Shown here: positions 36,114 through 45,883 of the stretch, in pieces
Position numbering within the stretch: position 1 is the stretch's first letter
How the letters are laid out: every line of letters begins with the position of its first letter
Assembly (NCBI RefSeq): GCF_001484765.1
Contig: NZ_KQ947376.1
Coordinates: forward strand, 310,001-374,000
DNA from: Entomohabitans teleogrylli
GTDB taxonomy: Bacteria > Pseudomonadota > Gammaproteobacteria > Enterobacterales > Enterobacteriaceae
Direction of reading: 5' to 3'
DNA length: 64,000 bases
The notes under the pieces: generated by a model
Told to the model about the DNA's origin: nothing
The model's input: only the letters and a program-made list of their open reading frames with translations
The model's database searches: none
Program-made: the position numbers and the translations under genes

Positions 36114-36548
36114 CTACGGCAGTACCTTCTTTAGCAGGTACCCGAGTGTCGCCACTTCTTCTGCCGTCAGGTTTTTTGTTAATTCTTTATGCAGGTCGTG
36201 CCCCACTAAGGCGATACACTTTTCACACATCTCCAGGCCCTCAGGGGTAAGCTGGATCAGTACGCCTCGTTTGTCATTGGGGTTAGGTAGCCGCGCTATC
36301 CAGCCTTTGCTCATCAGACGATCGAGCATGCGGGCCTGAGCGCCGGGATCTACCGATAACAGCTTGCTGAGCTCTCCCGGGGTAATGCAGGTTTCACAGC
36401 GAATCGAGCACAACACCCTGAACTGGGTAGCGGTAATCTCCAGGGGAGATAAATAACCGCTGAGCAGGCGATCTTTCTTCTGGTTCACCAGCACAATCAG
36501 GCGTGCCAGAGGGATCATTTCGTTGAACAGATCGCTGGAGTGTTTCAA
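36114..36548 (-). CDS. marR: MarR repressor of the mar operon
   Basis: 144-residue winged-helix dimeric repressor, the same length as E. coli MarR when started at TTG 36548. In E. coli a GTG occupies the same position, directly after operator site II. The DNA-binding wing [15 protein letters not shown] is conserved. The redox-active Cys of E. coli MarR in CEQC corresponds here to the region MCEKC, so copper or phenolic induction is plausible. The open frame extends ten codons upstream through the operator, but that part has no homology. Confidence 0.95.
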   Translation of the reverse strand: MKHSSDLFNEMIPLARLIVLVNQKKDRLLSGYLSPLEITATQFRVLCSIRCETCITPGELSKLLSVDPGAQARMLDRLMSKGWIARLPNPNDKRGVLIQLTPEGLEMCEKCIALVGHDLHKELTKNLTAEEVATLGYLLKKVLP

Positions 36549-36553
36549 AGTTG

Positions 36554-36565
36554 TTGCCCAGGCAA
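36554..36565 (-). promoter_or_regulatory. MarR operator site II
   Basis: Read on the minus strand: TTGCCTGGGCAA, a palindrome matching the E. coli marO site II core (TTGCCAGGGCAA). It lies just before the marR start codon. Confidence 0.9.
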
Positions 36566-36583
36566 GTAGATTAATCACGTTGG

Positions 36584-36612
36584 ATATTATTGCTCAGGCA
36601 AGTATAAGTCAA
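36584..36612 (-). promoter_or_regulatory. marRAB promoter
   Basis: Minus strand: -35 TTGACT (36612-36607), a 17-base spacer, -10 TAATAT (36589-36584). Operator site I fills the spacer, so MarR binding would block RNA polymerase. Confidence 0.9.
36590..36601 (-). promoter_or_regulatory. MarR operator site I
   Basis: Read on the minus strand: TTGCCTGAGCAA, matching the E. coli marO site I core (TTGCCTGGGCAA). It lies entirely within the -35/-10 spacer of the marRAB promoter. Confidence 0.9.
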
Positions 36613-36628
36613 ACAAATTGTTTATCTG

Positions 36629-36648
36629 GATCACACTATTTGCAAAAT
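36629..36648 (-). promoter_or_regulatory. marbox upstream of marRAB
   Basis: Minus strand ATTTTGCAAATAGTGTGATC aligns with the E. coli mar marbox (ATTTAGCAAAACGTGGCATC) at most positions, 17 bases upstream of the -35 element. It is the expected site for MarA/SoxS/Rob activation. Confidence 0.8.
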
Positions 36649-36833
36649 CGTTTCAGGATATTACATTGCTACTATTTATTAACCTTTAAATAACATAAGC
36701 TTGTCGGTTGTTAGCTCCCTGACAATGGCCAGGATAGTCACCCAATGAAACTAAGAAAACCTTACACTACGGGCGTGGTGCCAGGGCAGTTTTCTTCTTA
36801 TACTCAGGCCCTTATGTAACAGGGGAACTGAGA

Positions 36834-37502
36834 ATGCTGGAACTATTCAAAGCGATTGGCCTTGGGCTGGTGGTCATCTTGCCGCTGGCGAATCCATTGA
36901 CCACGGTGGCGCTATTCCTCGGGCTGGCGGGAAATATGAACAGCGTCGAGCGCAATCAGCAGTCGCTGATGGCGTCGATATATGTTTTCGCCATCATGAT
37001 GGTGGCGTGGTACGCCGGGCAACTGGTGATGAGTACTTTCGGGATTTCGATCCCCGGCCTGCGGATTGCCGGGGGATTGATTGTGGCGTTTATCGGCTTC
37101 CGGATGCTGTTTCCTACCCAGAAAGCCCACGAATCGCCGGAGGCGAGCAGCAAATCGGAAGAGCTCAGCCGCGAACCCACGGCGAATATCGCCTTTGTAC
37201 CGCTGGCGATGCCCAGCACCGCCGGGCCGGGCACCATTGCGATGATCATCAGTACCGCTTCAACGGTACCGCAAAGCAGCAGTGAATTTCCCGACTGGGT
37301 GATTACCGTGGCGCCGCCGCTGGTGTTCCTGTCGGTGTCGGTGATCCTCTGGGCGTGCCTGCGCAGTTCCGGCGCCATTATGCGCCTGGTGGGTAAAGGG
37401 GGAATCGAAGCGATTTCCCGTTTGATGGGCTTTTTGCTGGTTTGTATGGGCGTCCAGTTTGTGATTAACGGTGTACTGGAGATTATTTCCACCTACCAGT
37501 GA
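36834..37502 (+). CDS. marC: MarC-family inner-membrane protein
   Basis: 222-residue protein with six hydrophobic helices, close to E. coli MarC (221). Conserved strings are [23 protein letters not shown] and [20 protein letters not shown]. Despite its name it is not required for multidrug resistance in E. coli, and its transport role is unknown. It is divergent from marRAB. Its stop codon overlaps the ribosome-binding region of the next gene. Confidence 0.94.
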   Translation: MLELFKAIGLGLVVILPLANPLTTVALFLGLAGNMNSVERNQQSLMASIYVFAIMMVAWYAGQLVMSTFGISIPGLRIAGGLIVAFIGFRMLFPTQKAHESPEASSKSEELSREPTANIAFVPLAMPSTAGPGTIAMIISTASTVPQSSSEFPDWVITVAPPLVFLSVSVILWACLRSSGAIMRLVGKGGIEAISRLMGFLLVCMGVQFVINGVLEIISTYQ

Positions 37503-37510
37503 GGCGCGGC

Positions 37511-38677
37511 ATGAAAGGATTCGCGAGGGGGGTACTGGTTATTCTGGCGCTGGGGCTGAGCGGTTGCCGCCTCACGGCGTCGCTTCCCGAACAGCCGCAG
37601 ACTTTTGCCGGGTATCAGCGCCAGACGGTGGCGATGGTTGAAGCGCAACGCGCGTTTCAGTCGCTGGATAAACAGGCTGAACTGCGCTGGAATACCCCGC
37701 AGGAGTGGCGCCCGCAAGGGACGGCCCGGCGGGGGATTCTGTTGGTTCATGGCCTGGGCGACAGCCCGGGATCGTTCAGCGATCTCGGCCCGGCGCTGGC
37801 GCGTCAGGGATTTCTGGTGCGTAGCGTGCTGCTGCCCGGACATGGTACCCGGCCGGCGGATCTGATTGATGTCTCTGTTAATCAGTGGCGTAGCGTGGTA
37901 CGCGAGCAGGCGGCGATACTGGCGCGGGAGGTGCCGGAAGTCTGGCTGGGCGGTTTTTCCACCGGCGGCAATCTGGCGCTGGAATACGCGTATCGTCATC
38001 CACAAGTGGCCGGGCTGTTGCTGTTTTCCCCGGCGCTGAAATCGCGCACCCCTTATGATTTTCTGGCGCCGCCGCTGGCGCTGGTTCGCGACTGGCTGCG
38101 CCCGCCGTCGGCGCTTTATCCGCAGCAAATCGCCACCCGCTATCTGCGGGTACCGACCAATGGTTTTGCCCAGTATTACCACACCAGCAGCGCGGTGCGG
38201 CGCCTGATCGCCCGCCAGACCTATCCCAAACCGACGCTGGTGGTGATGGCGCGCCACGACTCGGTGGTGGACAGCCTGTGGGTGCTGGGGCAATTCAGCG
38301 CTACCTTTACCCATCCGCGCAGCCGGTTAATCTGGTATGGCGATCTGCCGGATGCGGCGGCGCAGGACAGTCGTATCCTGACGCGCAGCGACGCGCTGCC
38401 TGAGGAGCGGATTAGCCAGTTCTCCCATATGTCGGTGCTGTTTGCCCCGGAAAACCCTGTTTATGGACGCCGCGGCAGCCAGCGCCTGTGCGGCAATGGT
38501 CAGGCGGAGGAGAGCGCCCGGCGCTGCCTGGCGGGGGAGACGGTGTGGTATTCCGACTGGGGACTTCAGGAGGCGGGAAGGATCCACGCCAGGCTGACGT
38601 GGAATCCGTGGTTTAACTGGCAGCAGCAGATTATCGGAACGGTGACCGGGGCCGGGGCGCCAGGTGATTACGAATGA
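37511..38677 (+). CDS. alpha/beta-hydrolase lipoprotein
   Basis: 388 residues with a lipoprotein signal ([14 protein letters not shown], lipobox LSGC with Cys19). The body is an alpha/beta hydrolase: oxyanion region [13 protein letters not shown] (about 78-90), nucleophile elbow GGFSTGG with Ser150, and probable Asp and His in MARHDSVVD and QFSHMSV. Residues Arg20-Leu21 after the Cys do not suggest inner-membrane retention, so an outer-membrane esterase or lipase-like enzyme facing the periplasm is likely; the substrate is unknown. ATG 37511 lies eight bases after the marC stop, so it is probably co-transcribed with marC, which I do not know from E. coli. Its end overlaps the convergent sotB by 10 bases. 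Confidence 0.85.
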   Translation: MKGFARGVLVILALGLSGCRLTASLPEQPQTFAGYQRQTVAMVEAQRAFQSLDKQAELRWNTPQEWRPQGTARRGILLVHGLGDSPGSFSDLGPALARQGFLVRSVLLPGHGTRPADLIDVSVNQWRSVVREQAAILAREVPEVWLGGFSTGGNLALEYAYRHPQVAGLLLFSPALKSRTPYDFLAPPLALVRDWLRPPSALYPQQIATRYLRVPTNGFAQYYHTSSAVRRLIARQTYPKPTLVVMARHDSVVDSLWVLGQFSATFTHPRSRLIWYGDLPDAAAQDSRILTRSDALPEERISQFSHMSVLFAPENPVYGRRGSQRLCGNGQAEESARRCLAGETVWYSDWGLQEAGRIHARLTWNPWFNWQQQIIGTVTGAGAPGDYE

Positions 38678-39864
38678 CCCGGCTGTTCTTCCAGCGCTAC
38701 CGGCCAGCGGCGGAAAATCACCACTGACCAGATGAGCGCCGCCAGCGCCGGGACGGCGCCCACCAGGCCGATGGAAGCCATCGACAAGTGCAGACTGACC
38801 TGATTGCCCAGCAGCGCGCCGGCGCCGATACCGATGTTAAAAATCCCGGAAAACAGCGACATGGCGACATCGGTGGCATCCGGCGCCAGCGCCAGCACTT
38901 TCACCTGCATCCCGAGGCCGATAACCATAATGGCGATACCCCAGAACAGGCTGAGCAACGTGAGATGAGCGGCGCTGTCGGAAGCCGGCAACAGCAGTAG
39001 CAGGCATCCCGTCAGTAGACCGATCGCCACACTGACCAGCGCCGAGGCGTGCTGATTACCCAGTTTACCGAACACCAGGCTGCCGATAATGCCGGCGCCG
39101 CCGAGGACCAGTAGCAGGAAGGTGGCAAAGTTAGCGCTCTGTCCGGCGATGTTCATCACGAACGGTTCAATATAGCTGTAAGCGGTATAGTGGGCGGTGA
39201 CCACCACAGCGGTCAGTACATAGATACTCACCAGCGCCGGGCGACGAAACAGCAGCGGAACGCTGCGTAAATCCCCGGAATGTTCGCTGGGCAGCCGCGG
39301 CAGCAGTTTCACCAGGCACAGCAGGGTAATCAGCGCCACCACGCCGATGGCGAAAAAGGTGGTACGCCAGCCGAAATACTGGCCGACGATACGGCCAATG
39401 GGCAGCCCCAGTACCATTGCCAGCGCGGTACCGGTGGCGATCAGGCTCAGGGCCTGCGCCTTTTTCCCGTGCGGCGCCATGCGGATTGCCAGCGATGCGG
39501 TAATCGACCAGAAAATCGCGTGAGCGAAAGCGATGCCGATACGGCTAATCACCAGCACCACGAAATTCCACGCCAGGAAAGAGAGTACATGGCTGACGAT
39601 GAACAGGATAAAGATACCGATTAACAGCCGCTTACGTTCCATTTTGCTGGTCATCAGCATAAACGGCAGCGACATCAGCGCCACCACCCAGGCATAAATG
39701 GTCAGCATAATGCCGACCTGCGCCGTTTCCATAGAGAAGCTTTGCGCGATATCGGACAACAACCCTACCGGAACAAATTCCGTGGTATTGAAGATAAAGG
39801 CCGCGACGGCAAGGGTTACCACCCGCAGCCACGCCGTCCTGCGTGAAACGGTATTTATCGTCAT
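38668..39864 (-). CDS. sotB: sugar efflux transporter SotB
   Basis: 398-residue, twelve-helix MFS exporter (E. coli SotB/YdeA 396) for arabinose and IPTG-like sugars. The match is very close from the N-terminus ([21 protein letters not shown]) to the end ([13 protein letters not shown]). In E. coli it is also next to marC, but here a hydrolase gene separates them. Confidence 0.96.
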   Translation of the reverse strand: MTINTVSRRTAWLRVVTLAVAAFIFNTTEFVPVGLLSDIAQSFSMETAQVGIMLTIYAWVVALMSLPFMLMTSKMERKRLLIGIFILFIVSHVLSFLAWNFVVLVISRIGIAFAHAIFWSITASLAIRMAPHGKKAQALSLIATGTALAMVLGLPIGRIVGQYFGWRTTFFAIGVVALITLLCLVKLLPRLPSEHSGDLRSVPLLFRRPALVSIYVLTAVVVTAHYTAYSYIEPFVMNIAGQSANFATFLLLVLGGAGIIGSLVFGKLGNQHASALVSVAIGLLTGCLLLLLPASDSAAHLTLLSLFWGIAIMVIGLGMQVKVLALAPDATDVAMSLFSGIFNIGIGAGALLGNQVSLHLSMASIGLVGAVPALAALIWSVVIFRRWPVALEEQPGHS

Positions 39865-40081
39865 AAAAAAGTATCGTGCTGATTAAAAGGAACCGGAGAG
39901 GCAACGATCTTAAAACCATTCATTGCACTGATACAACCGATTTGTGATGAATATCTCATTTTTATATGTATGCCGGTAATATCTCTCGCTTAACTGAAAC
40001 GCGGCGCAAACTTAAGATGCAATTCCCGTCAGGACATGCCAGGTTAACGAATTGATCGTGTCAAATAAATCAGGAGTAACC

Positions 40082-40873
40082 ATGCAGCCCATTGATTTCT
40101 GGATGGTGGATGCGTTTTCTGAAACGACCTTCGACGGTAATGCGGCGGCAGTGTGCGCGCTCAGCGACTGGTTGCCGGATGAGGTGATGTTGAAGATGGC
40201 GCGCCAGCATAACCAGTCGGAGACGGCGTTCTTTATTCACCAGGATGATGGGTTCGGACTGCGCTGGTTTACCACTCAGGGGGAGATCAACCTGTGTGGA
40301 CATGCCACGCTGGCCGCCGCCCACGTGATTTTTGAGCACCTCAATTATCCGCAAACCGACATTCGTTTTACGACCCGTTTTGTCGGCGACTTATGGGTCA
40401 GCCGCAGCGGCGGCTGGCTGTATCTGGATTTTCCGGCCTGGCGCAGCGAGCCGACGGTGGCGCCGTCGCTGCTGTTTGAATGTCTGGGCATTGACGGTTG
40501 CCGGGAACTGCGGGTGGGACGCGACTACCTGGTGGTGCTGGACAGTCCACAACAGTTGGCGGCGCTGGATCCGGATATTCACGGCATGCTGCCACTGGAT
40601 AAAATGATCTGCGTGACGGCGCCGGGGGAAGGGAATTATGACTTTGTCAGCCGCTTTTTTTGCCCCGGGGAAGCGGTGGCCGAAGATCCGGTCACCGGCT
40701 CGGCCCATTCGATGCTGATCCCGTTCTGGGGCGAGAAGCTGGGCAAAACGCAGATGCTGGCGTGGCAGGGCGCCGCCCGGGGTGGAGAGCTGCGCTGCGA
40801 ATGGCGTGGCGATCGGGTGCGGATTGGCGGCCAGGCGACCACTTACCTGAACGGTACTATTTACCTGCGCTGA
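40082..40873 (+). CDS. PhzF-family isomerase/epimerase
   Basis: 263-residue intact PhzF-fold protein: N-terminal DAFSETTFDGNAAAV, catalytic Glu47 in NQSETAFF, CGHATLAAAHV, and the second-domain motif AEDPVTGSAHS. Family members catalyse proton shifts like that in phenazine synthesis, but most enterobacterial ones have no known substrate. ATG 40082 has CAGGAGTAAC upstream; an in-frame GTG at 40052 lacks a ribosome site. It may compensate for the broken yddE at 9475-10113, although the two proteins are only distantly similar. Confidence 0.9.
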   Translation: MQPIDFWMVDAFSETTFDGNAAAVCALSDWLPDEVMLKMARQHNQSETAFFIHQDDGFGLRWFTTQGEINLCGHATLAAAHVIFEHLNYPQTDIRFTTRFVGDLWVSRSGGWLYLDFPAWRSEPTVAPSLLFECLGIDGCRELRVGRDYLVVLDSPQQLAALDPDIHGMLPLDKMICVTAPGEGNYDFVSRFFCPGEAVAEDPVTGSAHSMLIPFWGEKLGKTQMLAWQGAARGGELRCEWRGDRVRIGGQATTYLNGTIYLR

Positions 40874-41076
40874 GGACGGTTTTTCCGGCCTGCGCTAACC
40901 ACTCAGCCCCTGCGCCGCCTGGCGTGCGAATGACTTTGCGATCCGCCGCGCAGGATCGGGGGATTTCGCTATATTTGCGCCGCGGCGCTCCGGTAATATT
41001 GTTATCGGTTCCGGCGCGTAGCGGGGCGCCGGACAGGCGGTTTTCTTCGATAATAATATGTTGCCGGAGGCGAGGA

Positions 41077-41712
41077 ATGGATCCGATACATGGCGTACTG
41101 GTCACCGTAGGGCTGTTTATGCTGACCTTTCTGAACCCGGGAGCCAACCTGTTTATTGTCGTTCAGACTACCCTGTCATCCGGACGGCGGGCGGGGTTGC
41201 TGTGTGGCTGCGGCGTGGTGCTGGGCAATGCCATCTATTCCGGGCTCGGGCTGTTTGGCATGATTGCCCTGATGACCCGCTTTGAGAGCCTGTTCGCGGT
41301 AATCAAAATCGCCGGCGGACTGTACCTGATGTGGTATGCCTGGGGCGTGGTGCGTAACCGCCAGGCCATGGCGATTTCCGGACTGCAAAAGCCGCAGGGC
41401 GGCAGTGCGCTGGGCTTTTTTCGCCGCGGGCTGATTTCCGATCTTTCCAACCCGCAGACGGTACTGTTCTTTATCGGCATCTTCTCGGTCACTCTGACGC
41501 CGCAGACCCCGCTGTGGGCGAAACTGGTCACCTGGGCTGCGCTGATTGTGGTCTCTTTTCTGTGGCGGTTACTGCTGTGCCAGACCTTCTCCCGTGAGGT
41601 GGTACGCCGGGCCTACGGACGGATACACCGGGTCGCCAGCGGGGTGATCGGCTGTGTGGTGGGGGCCATGGCGGCGCGGCTGATCTGGCAGGGCGTGCGC
41701 GAGCTGCGCTGA
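41077..41712 (+). CDS. LysE/RhtB-family amino acid exporter
   Basis: 211-residue membrane protein with about six helices of the LysE superfamily. The signature FLNPGANLFIVVQTTLSSGRRAG corresponds to the family P-G-P-N region (here N-P-G-A-N), and ISDLSNPQTVLFFIGIFSV is the conserved N-P-K/Q motif in helix 4. Substrates are usually homoserine, threonine, leucine or cysteine; this one cannot be decided. Excellent ribosome site GGAGGCGAGGA. It is convergent with ptrR. Confidence 0.88.
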   Translation: MDPIHGVLVTVGLFMLTFLNPGANLFIVVQTTLSSGRRAGLLCGCGVVLGNAIYSGLGLFGMIALMTRFESLFAVIKIAGGLYLMWYAWGVVRNRQAMAISGLQKPQGGSALGFFRRGLISDLSNPQTVLFFIGIFSVTLTPQTPLWAKLVTWAALIVVSFLWRLLLCQTFSREVVRRAYGRIHRVASGVIGCVVGAMAARLIWQGVRELR

Positions 41713-41724
41713 CGCGGCATGCGC

Positions 41725-42615
41725 TCAGTCTCCCGCTTTGTGCCGGGGATGTTCGCTTTCCGCGATCGGCAGCAAATCGATAAAAGCATCCAGCAGGCGG
41801 CTGCGGGCGCCGCGGCGCCAGATTAACCAGGTGGTCAGCATTCCCCACGGGGCGGGCAGCGGCCAGACGCTGACCTGGTGGCAGCCCGGCATACTTTCCA
41901 GCATACTGCGCGGCAGCATTGCCAGCCCGGCGCCGGCAATCACACAGGCCAGCATGCCGTGGTACGACTCCAGCTCGTGTATTTTCCCCGCTACGGCGCT
42001 GTCGGCCTGCAACCAGCTTTCGAAATGACGCCGGTAGGAGCAATTGGCGCGGAACGCATACAGACTTTCACCGCTGGCATCGCGCCCCCGGGTGACCGGC
42101 GCGTGTCCCGGCGGGGTAATTATCACCATCTCTTCATCAAACACCGGCACACCTTCCAGCACCGGGTGCAGCAGCGGGCCGTCGACAAACGCGGCGGACA
42201 GCGAGCCGTCCAGCACGCCGTCGAGCATACTGCCTGATGGGCCGGTGGACAGATCCAGTTGTATTCGCGGGTAACGCTGGTTGAACCGGGCAAGGATCCC
42301 GGGAATGCGCACCGCGGCGGTACTTTCCAGCGCGCCCAGCGCCAGTACGCCGCGCGGCTCGGCGCCAGCCATCACGCTGCGCGCTTCTTCCACCAGCGCC
42401 ATAATCTGGCGGCTGTAGGCCAGAAAGTTGTGGCCGTCCGCCGACAGATACAGGCGCGGATGTTCGCGAATGAACAGGGCTGTACCGAGTTCCGCCTCCA
42501 GCTGGCGCAGGCGCGTGGTCAGGTTAGACGGTACCCGATGCACCTGTTGGGCGGCGGCGCTGATACTGCCGGTTTGCGCGACGGCGTTAAACATCTCCAG
42601 CTGTGTCAGATCCAT
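41725..42615 (-). CDS. ptrR: LysR-family regulator PtrR (YneJ)
   Basis: 296-residue LysR regulator (E. coli YneJ/PtrR 293): winged helix at 1-60 ([21 protein letters not shown]), effector domain from about 88. Near-identical strings include [12 protein letters not shown] and [17 protein letters not shown]. In E. coli it activates the adjacent sad gene in response to putrescine-derived compounds and nitrogen state. It is divergent from sad, with about 100 bases between them. Confidence 0.94.
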   Translation of the reverse strand: MDLTQLEMFNAVAQTGSISAAAQQVHRVPSNLTTRLRQLEAELGTALFIREHPRLYLSADGHNFLAYSRQIMALVEEARSVMAGAEPRGVLALGALESTAAVRIPGILARFNQRYPRIQLDLSTGPSGSMLDGVLDGSLSAAFVDGPLLHPVLEGVPVFDEEMVIITPPGHAPVTRGRDASGESLYAFRANCSYRRHFESWLQADSAVAGKIHELESYHGMLACVIAGAGLAMLPRSMLESMPGCHQVSVWPLPAPWGMLTTWLIWRRGARSRLLDAFIDLLPIAESEHPRHKAGD

Positions 42616-42717
42616 AGCTTTCTCATTTTGTGAATGCTCAGGTCAGTATTATTCAGTTTTATAAAATACAGCGCAACGCTATCGTGATATCACTGACTTG
42701 CATACAGGAGCGCTCTT

Positions 42718-44106
42718 ATGGGGAACCATCCCGACCGTCACGCTATTTCCGTTAACCCGGCCAGCGGCGAAGTTCTTGGCGCCTGGCCGTTTCTCGAGAC
42801 CGCGCAAATCGACGCCGCTATCGGCGCTCATCAGCAGAGCTGGCTGCTATGGCGGGCGCTGCCGCTGGCGCAGCGGGCGGGGCAGATGCGCGTACTGGCG
42901 ACACTATTGCGCGAGCGTGAAGATGCCATGGCCCGGCTGATCAGCGCCGAAATGGGTAAACCTATCGCCCAGGCGCGCGCCGAAGTTCGCAAATCGGCCC
43001 ATTTGTGCGACTGGTATGCGCAGCACGGTCCGGCCATGCTGGCGGCGCAACCGACGCAGGTGGAAAATCAGCAGGCGGTGGTTGAGTTTCGTCCACTGGG
43101 GCCGGTACTGGCGGTGATGCCATGGAATTTTCCGCTGTGGCAGGTGTTGCGCGGCGCGGTGCCGATTCTGCTGGCGGGTAACGGCTATCTGCTGAAACCC
43201 GCGCCGTCGGTAATGGGCTGCGCGTTGATGATTGAGGCGCTGTTTCGCGATGCGGGGTTCCCGCCGGCGGTCTTTACTTTACTGAATATCGATCCCGCCG
43301 GCGTTAGCCAGGCGATTAACGATCCGCGCATTGCCGCTGTGACGGTCACCGGCAGCGTGCGCGCCGGCGCGGCTATTGGCGGCCAGGCGGGGGCGGCGCT
43401 GAAGAAATGCGTACTGGAGCTGGGGGGCAGCGATCCTTTTATTGTGCTTAATGATGCCAGTCTTGATGAGGCCGTACAGGCGGCGGTTCAGGGGCGATTC
43501 CAGAACAGCGGCCAGGTGTGCGCAGCGGCGAAACGTTTCATTATTGAGCAGGGGGTGGCTGAGCGTTTTAGTGAGCGGTTTGTCGCCGCCACCCGGGAGT
43601 TGCGGGTAGGCGACCCGCTGGATGAGGCGACCCAGGTGGGACCGATGGCGCGTTACGATCTGCGCGATGAGCTGCATCAGCAGGTGTGCGCATCGCTGCG
43701 CCAGGGCGCTACCCTGCTGGTCGGCGGCGATAAATTGCCTGGTCCGGGCAACTACTATGCGCCGACGGTGCTGAGCGATGTGACGCCGGCGATGACCGCG
43801 TTCCGCGAAGAGCTATTCGGCCCGGTGGCGGCGATCAGCATCGCCAGAGACCCGGAACACGCGCTGGAACTGGCCAATGACAGCGATTTTGGCCTGTCGG
43901 CGACGCTGTTTACCGCCAGTGAAACGCGGGCCCGCGATATGGCTGCGCGTCTGGAATGCGGGGGCGTGTTTATCAATGGCTACAGCGCCAGCGATCCGCG
44001 AGTACCCTTCGGCGGAGTGAAAAAGAGCGGCTTCGGGCGCGAGCTGTCGCACTTCGGTTTGCATGAGTTCTGCAATATCCAGACTGTGTGGCGGGACCGG
44101 CGCTGA
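42718..44106 (+). CDS. sad: succinate semialdehyde dehydrogenase Sad (YneI)
   Basis: 462-residue NAD(P)-dependent aldehyde dehydrogenase, identical in length to E. coli Sad. It oxidises succinate semialdehyde to succinate in putrescine/GABA breakdown. The substrate-binding motif MPWNFPLWQ, the catalytic Glu region LELGGSDPF and the catalytic Cys268 in NSGQVCAAAKRF are all present. A CAGGAGCG ribosome site precedes ATG 42718. The neighbouring regulator and glutaminase are as in E. coli. Confidence 0.96.
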   Translation: MGNHPDRHAISVNPASGEVLGAWPFLETAQIDAAIGAHQQSWLLWRALPLAQRAGQMRVLATLLREREDAMARLISAEMGKPIAQARAEVRKSAHLCDWYAQHGPAMLAAQPTQVENQQAVVEFRPLGPVLAVMPWNFPLWQVLRGAVPILLAGNGYLLKPAPSVMGCALMIEALFRDAGFPPAVFTLLNIDPAGVSQAINDPRIAAVTVTGSVRAGAAIGGQAGAALKKCVLELGGSDPFIVLNDASLDEAVQAAVQGRFQNSGQVCAAAKRFIIEQGVAERFSERFVAATRELRVGDPLDEATQVGPMARYDLRDELHQQVCASLRQGATLLVGGDKLPGPGNYYAPTVLSDVTPAMTAFREELFGPVAAISIARDPEHALELANDSDFGLSATLFTASETRARDMAARLECGGVFINGYSASDPRVPFGGVKKSGFGRELSHFGLHEFCNIQTVWRDRR

Positions 44107-44185
44107 CGCCCGGATAAAACATTACTCCTGTTAATGTGTCTGCTATATACTTGGCCGCCGATGTATTGCAAGAAAGAGACAGGCA

Positions 44186-45112
44186 GTGGCGAAGGCGTTA
44201 AGTAATCAGAAACTGGCGGCGATCCTCGATCAGGTTCGCCCGCTGGTGTACCAGGGCAAGGTGGCGGACTATATTCCGGCGCTGGCGGAAGTGGCGGCGG
44301 ATAAACTGGGGATCGCCGTCTGCACCGTGGACGGGACGTGCTATCAGGCCGGGGATGCCACAGAACGTTTCTCCATTCAGTCTATTTCTAAAGTATTGAG
44401 TCTAATCCTCGCCATGAGTCGCTACGAGGAAGGGGAAATCTGGCTGCGAGTCGGTAAAGATCCCTCCGGGCAGCCGTTCAATTCGCTGGTACAACTGGAA
44501 CTGGAGCGCGGCAAACCGCGTAATCCGTTTATTAACGCCGGGGCGCTGGTAGTGTGCGATATGCTGCAAAGCCGCCTCAGCGCTCCCCGGCAGCGGATGC
44601 TGGAAGTGGTGCGCGCGCTGTGCGGCGTGGCGGATATCGGATATGACCGCCGGGTGGCGCGCTCCGAGTTCGAACATTCCGATCGCAATGCGGCAATTGC
44701 TTACCTGATGAAATCATTCGGTAATTTTCATAATGATGTCATCACCGTGTTGCACAACTATTTCCATTACTGCGCCCTGAAAATGAGCTGCGTTGAACTG
44801 GCCAGCGCGTTTCTGTTCCTGGCGAATCAGGGACGGGCGCCACACCTGAGCGAACCGGTGATTACCCCGTTACAGGCCCGTCAGGTAAACGCGCTGATGG
44901 CGACCAGCGGGATGTACGAGAGTTCCGGCGAATTTGCCTGGCGGGTGGGAATGCCGGGTAAATCCGGCGTCGGCGGGGGCATTATCGCAATCGTGCCCCA
45001 TGAAATGTCGATTGCCGTCTGGAGCCCGGGGCTCGATCGCGCCGGCAATTCATTAGTGGGGATTGCGGCGCTGGAACTGCTGGCGGCGCAACTGGGACGC
45101 TCGGTTTACTGA
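44186..45112 (+). CDS. glsB: glutaminase GlsB (YneH)
   Basis: 308-residue serine-dependent beta-lactamase-fold glutaminase, identical in length to E. coli YneH. The catalytic Ser66-x-x-Lys69 (SISK) and the motifs [15 protein letters not shown] and [25 protein letters not shown] are conserved. It converts glutamine to glutamate and ammonia. The start codon is GTG 44186 with a GAGAC-AGG ribosome site. It lies 79 bases downstream of sad. Confidence 0.96.
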   Translation: MAKALSNQKLAAILDQVRPLVYQGKVADYIPALAEVAADKLGIAVCTVDGTCYQAGDATERFSIQSISKVLSLILAMSRYEEGEIWLRVGKDPSGQPFNSLVQLELERGKPRNPFINAGALVVCDMLQSRLSAPRQRMLEVVRALCGVADIGYDRRVARSEFEHSDRNAAIAYLMKSFGNFHNDVITVLHNYFHYCALKMSCVELASAFLFLANQGRAPHLSEPVITPLQARQVNALMATSGMYESSGEFAWRVGMPGKSGVGGGIIAIVPHEMSIAVWSPGLDRAGNSLVGIAALELLAAQLGRSVY

Positions 45113-45171
45113 ACCGGGAAAGAGAACGTTCAGGTGACAATGTCACTGGCGCGTTATTCACGGCGCAGGGA

Positions 45172-45294
45172 TCAGCCGGAGAGGAACGGGGCGCTCAGTG
45201 AGGCGAATAACAGTAAACCAACGGCGGTGATCGTCAGGGTGACCAGCCCCACCACCAGACCAATAATGGCTAACTCGCCGCGTCGCCGTTTCAT
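45172..45294 (-). CDS. 40-residue membrane protein, unknown
   Basis: Minus-strand ATG 45294 with GGAG six bases upstream. The peptide begins MKRRRGELAI, then has one long hydrophobic helix (IGLVVGLVTLTITAVGLLLFA) and a short tail ending FLSG. A positive N-terminus followed by one span is typical of small inner-membrane proteins. It is antisense to nothing known and sits in the glsB-yneG gap. I do not recognise the family. Confidence 0.55.
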   Translation of the reverse strand: MKRRRGELAIIGLVVGLVTLTITAVGLLLFASLSAPFLSG

Positions 45295-45465
45295 CTCTGT
45301 CTCCACGTTACTTACCTGAGTTCAACAGTAGGCGATATTAATTAAACACAGGGTAAATCGTTGTTCAAAATCACAATAGGGCGATTAATGGTGACGGTGT
45401 CACGCATTGATGATCGGGTATGCGCCAGCGCTTTATGGTAAACCGCAGTCCGGAGGTCGAGAGTC

Positions 45466-45834
45466 ATGCAACCTGATACCGATAGTCTGTTCCGGCGCCT
45501 GAAGGCATCGCGGTTTCGCAGCCGCTTTCACCTGGGTCATAAAGAACGCCAGTACTGCCTGGAGAAGGGCGCCGAACGGATCAAATCTCACGCCGGCGAT
45601 TTTGTCGCTGCCCGCCTGGCGCCGGCATTTCCGCCGCACGACGGTAAACAAACGCCGATGCGCGGGCATCCGGTATTTATCGCCCAGCATGCCACGGCGA
45701 CCTGTTGTCGCGGCTGCCTGGCGAAGTGGCACGCCATTGCCCCGGGCGTTGCCCTGAGCGATCGGCAGCAACAGTATGTGGTTGAGGTTATTTTTCGCTG
45801 GCTGGTCGAGGAGATGAACCAACCGCCGCAATGA
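45466..45834 (+). CDS. yneG: DUF4186 protein YneG
   Basis: 122-residue protein clearly matching E. coli YneG: FRSRFHLGHKERQYCLEKG, KQTPMRGHPVFIAQHATATCCRGCLAKWH. The conserved His and Cys residues (HATATCCRGC) suggest a metal site, but no activity is known to me. CGGAGGTC precedes the ATG. It follows glsB as in E. coli. Confidence 0.93.
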   Translation: MQPDTDSLFRRLKASRFRSRFHLGHKERQYCLEKGAERIKSHAGDFVAARLAPAFPPHDGKQTPMRGHPVFIAQHATATCCRGCLAKWHAIAPGVALSDRQQQYVVEVIFRWLVEEMNQPPQ

Positions 45835-45883
45835 AACGGGAGCCATGGCCCGCCGCAGCGGGACCACGAGTTATTGCCCGGAC

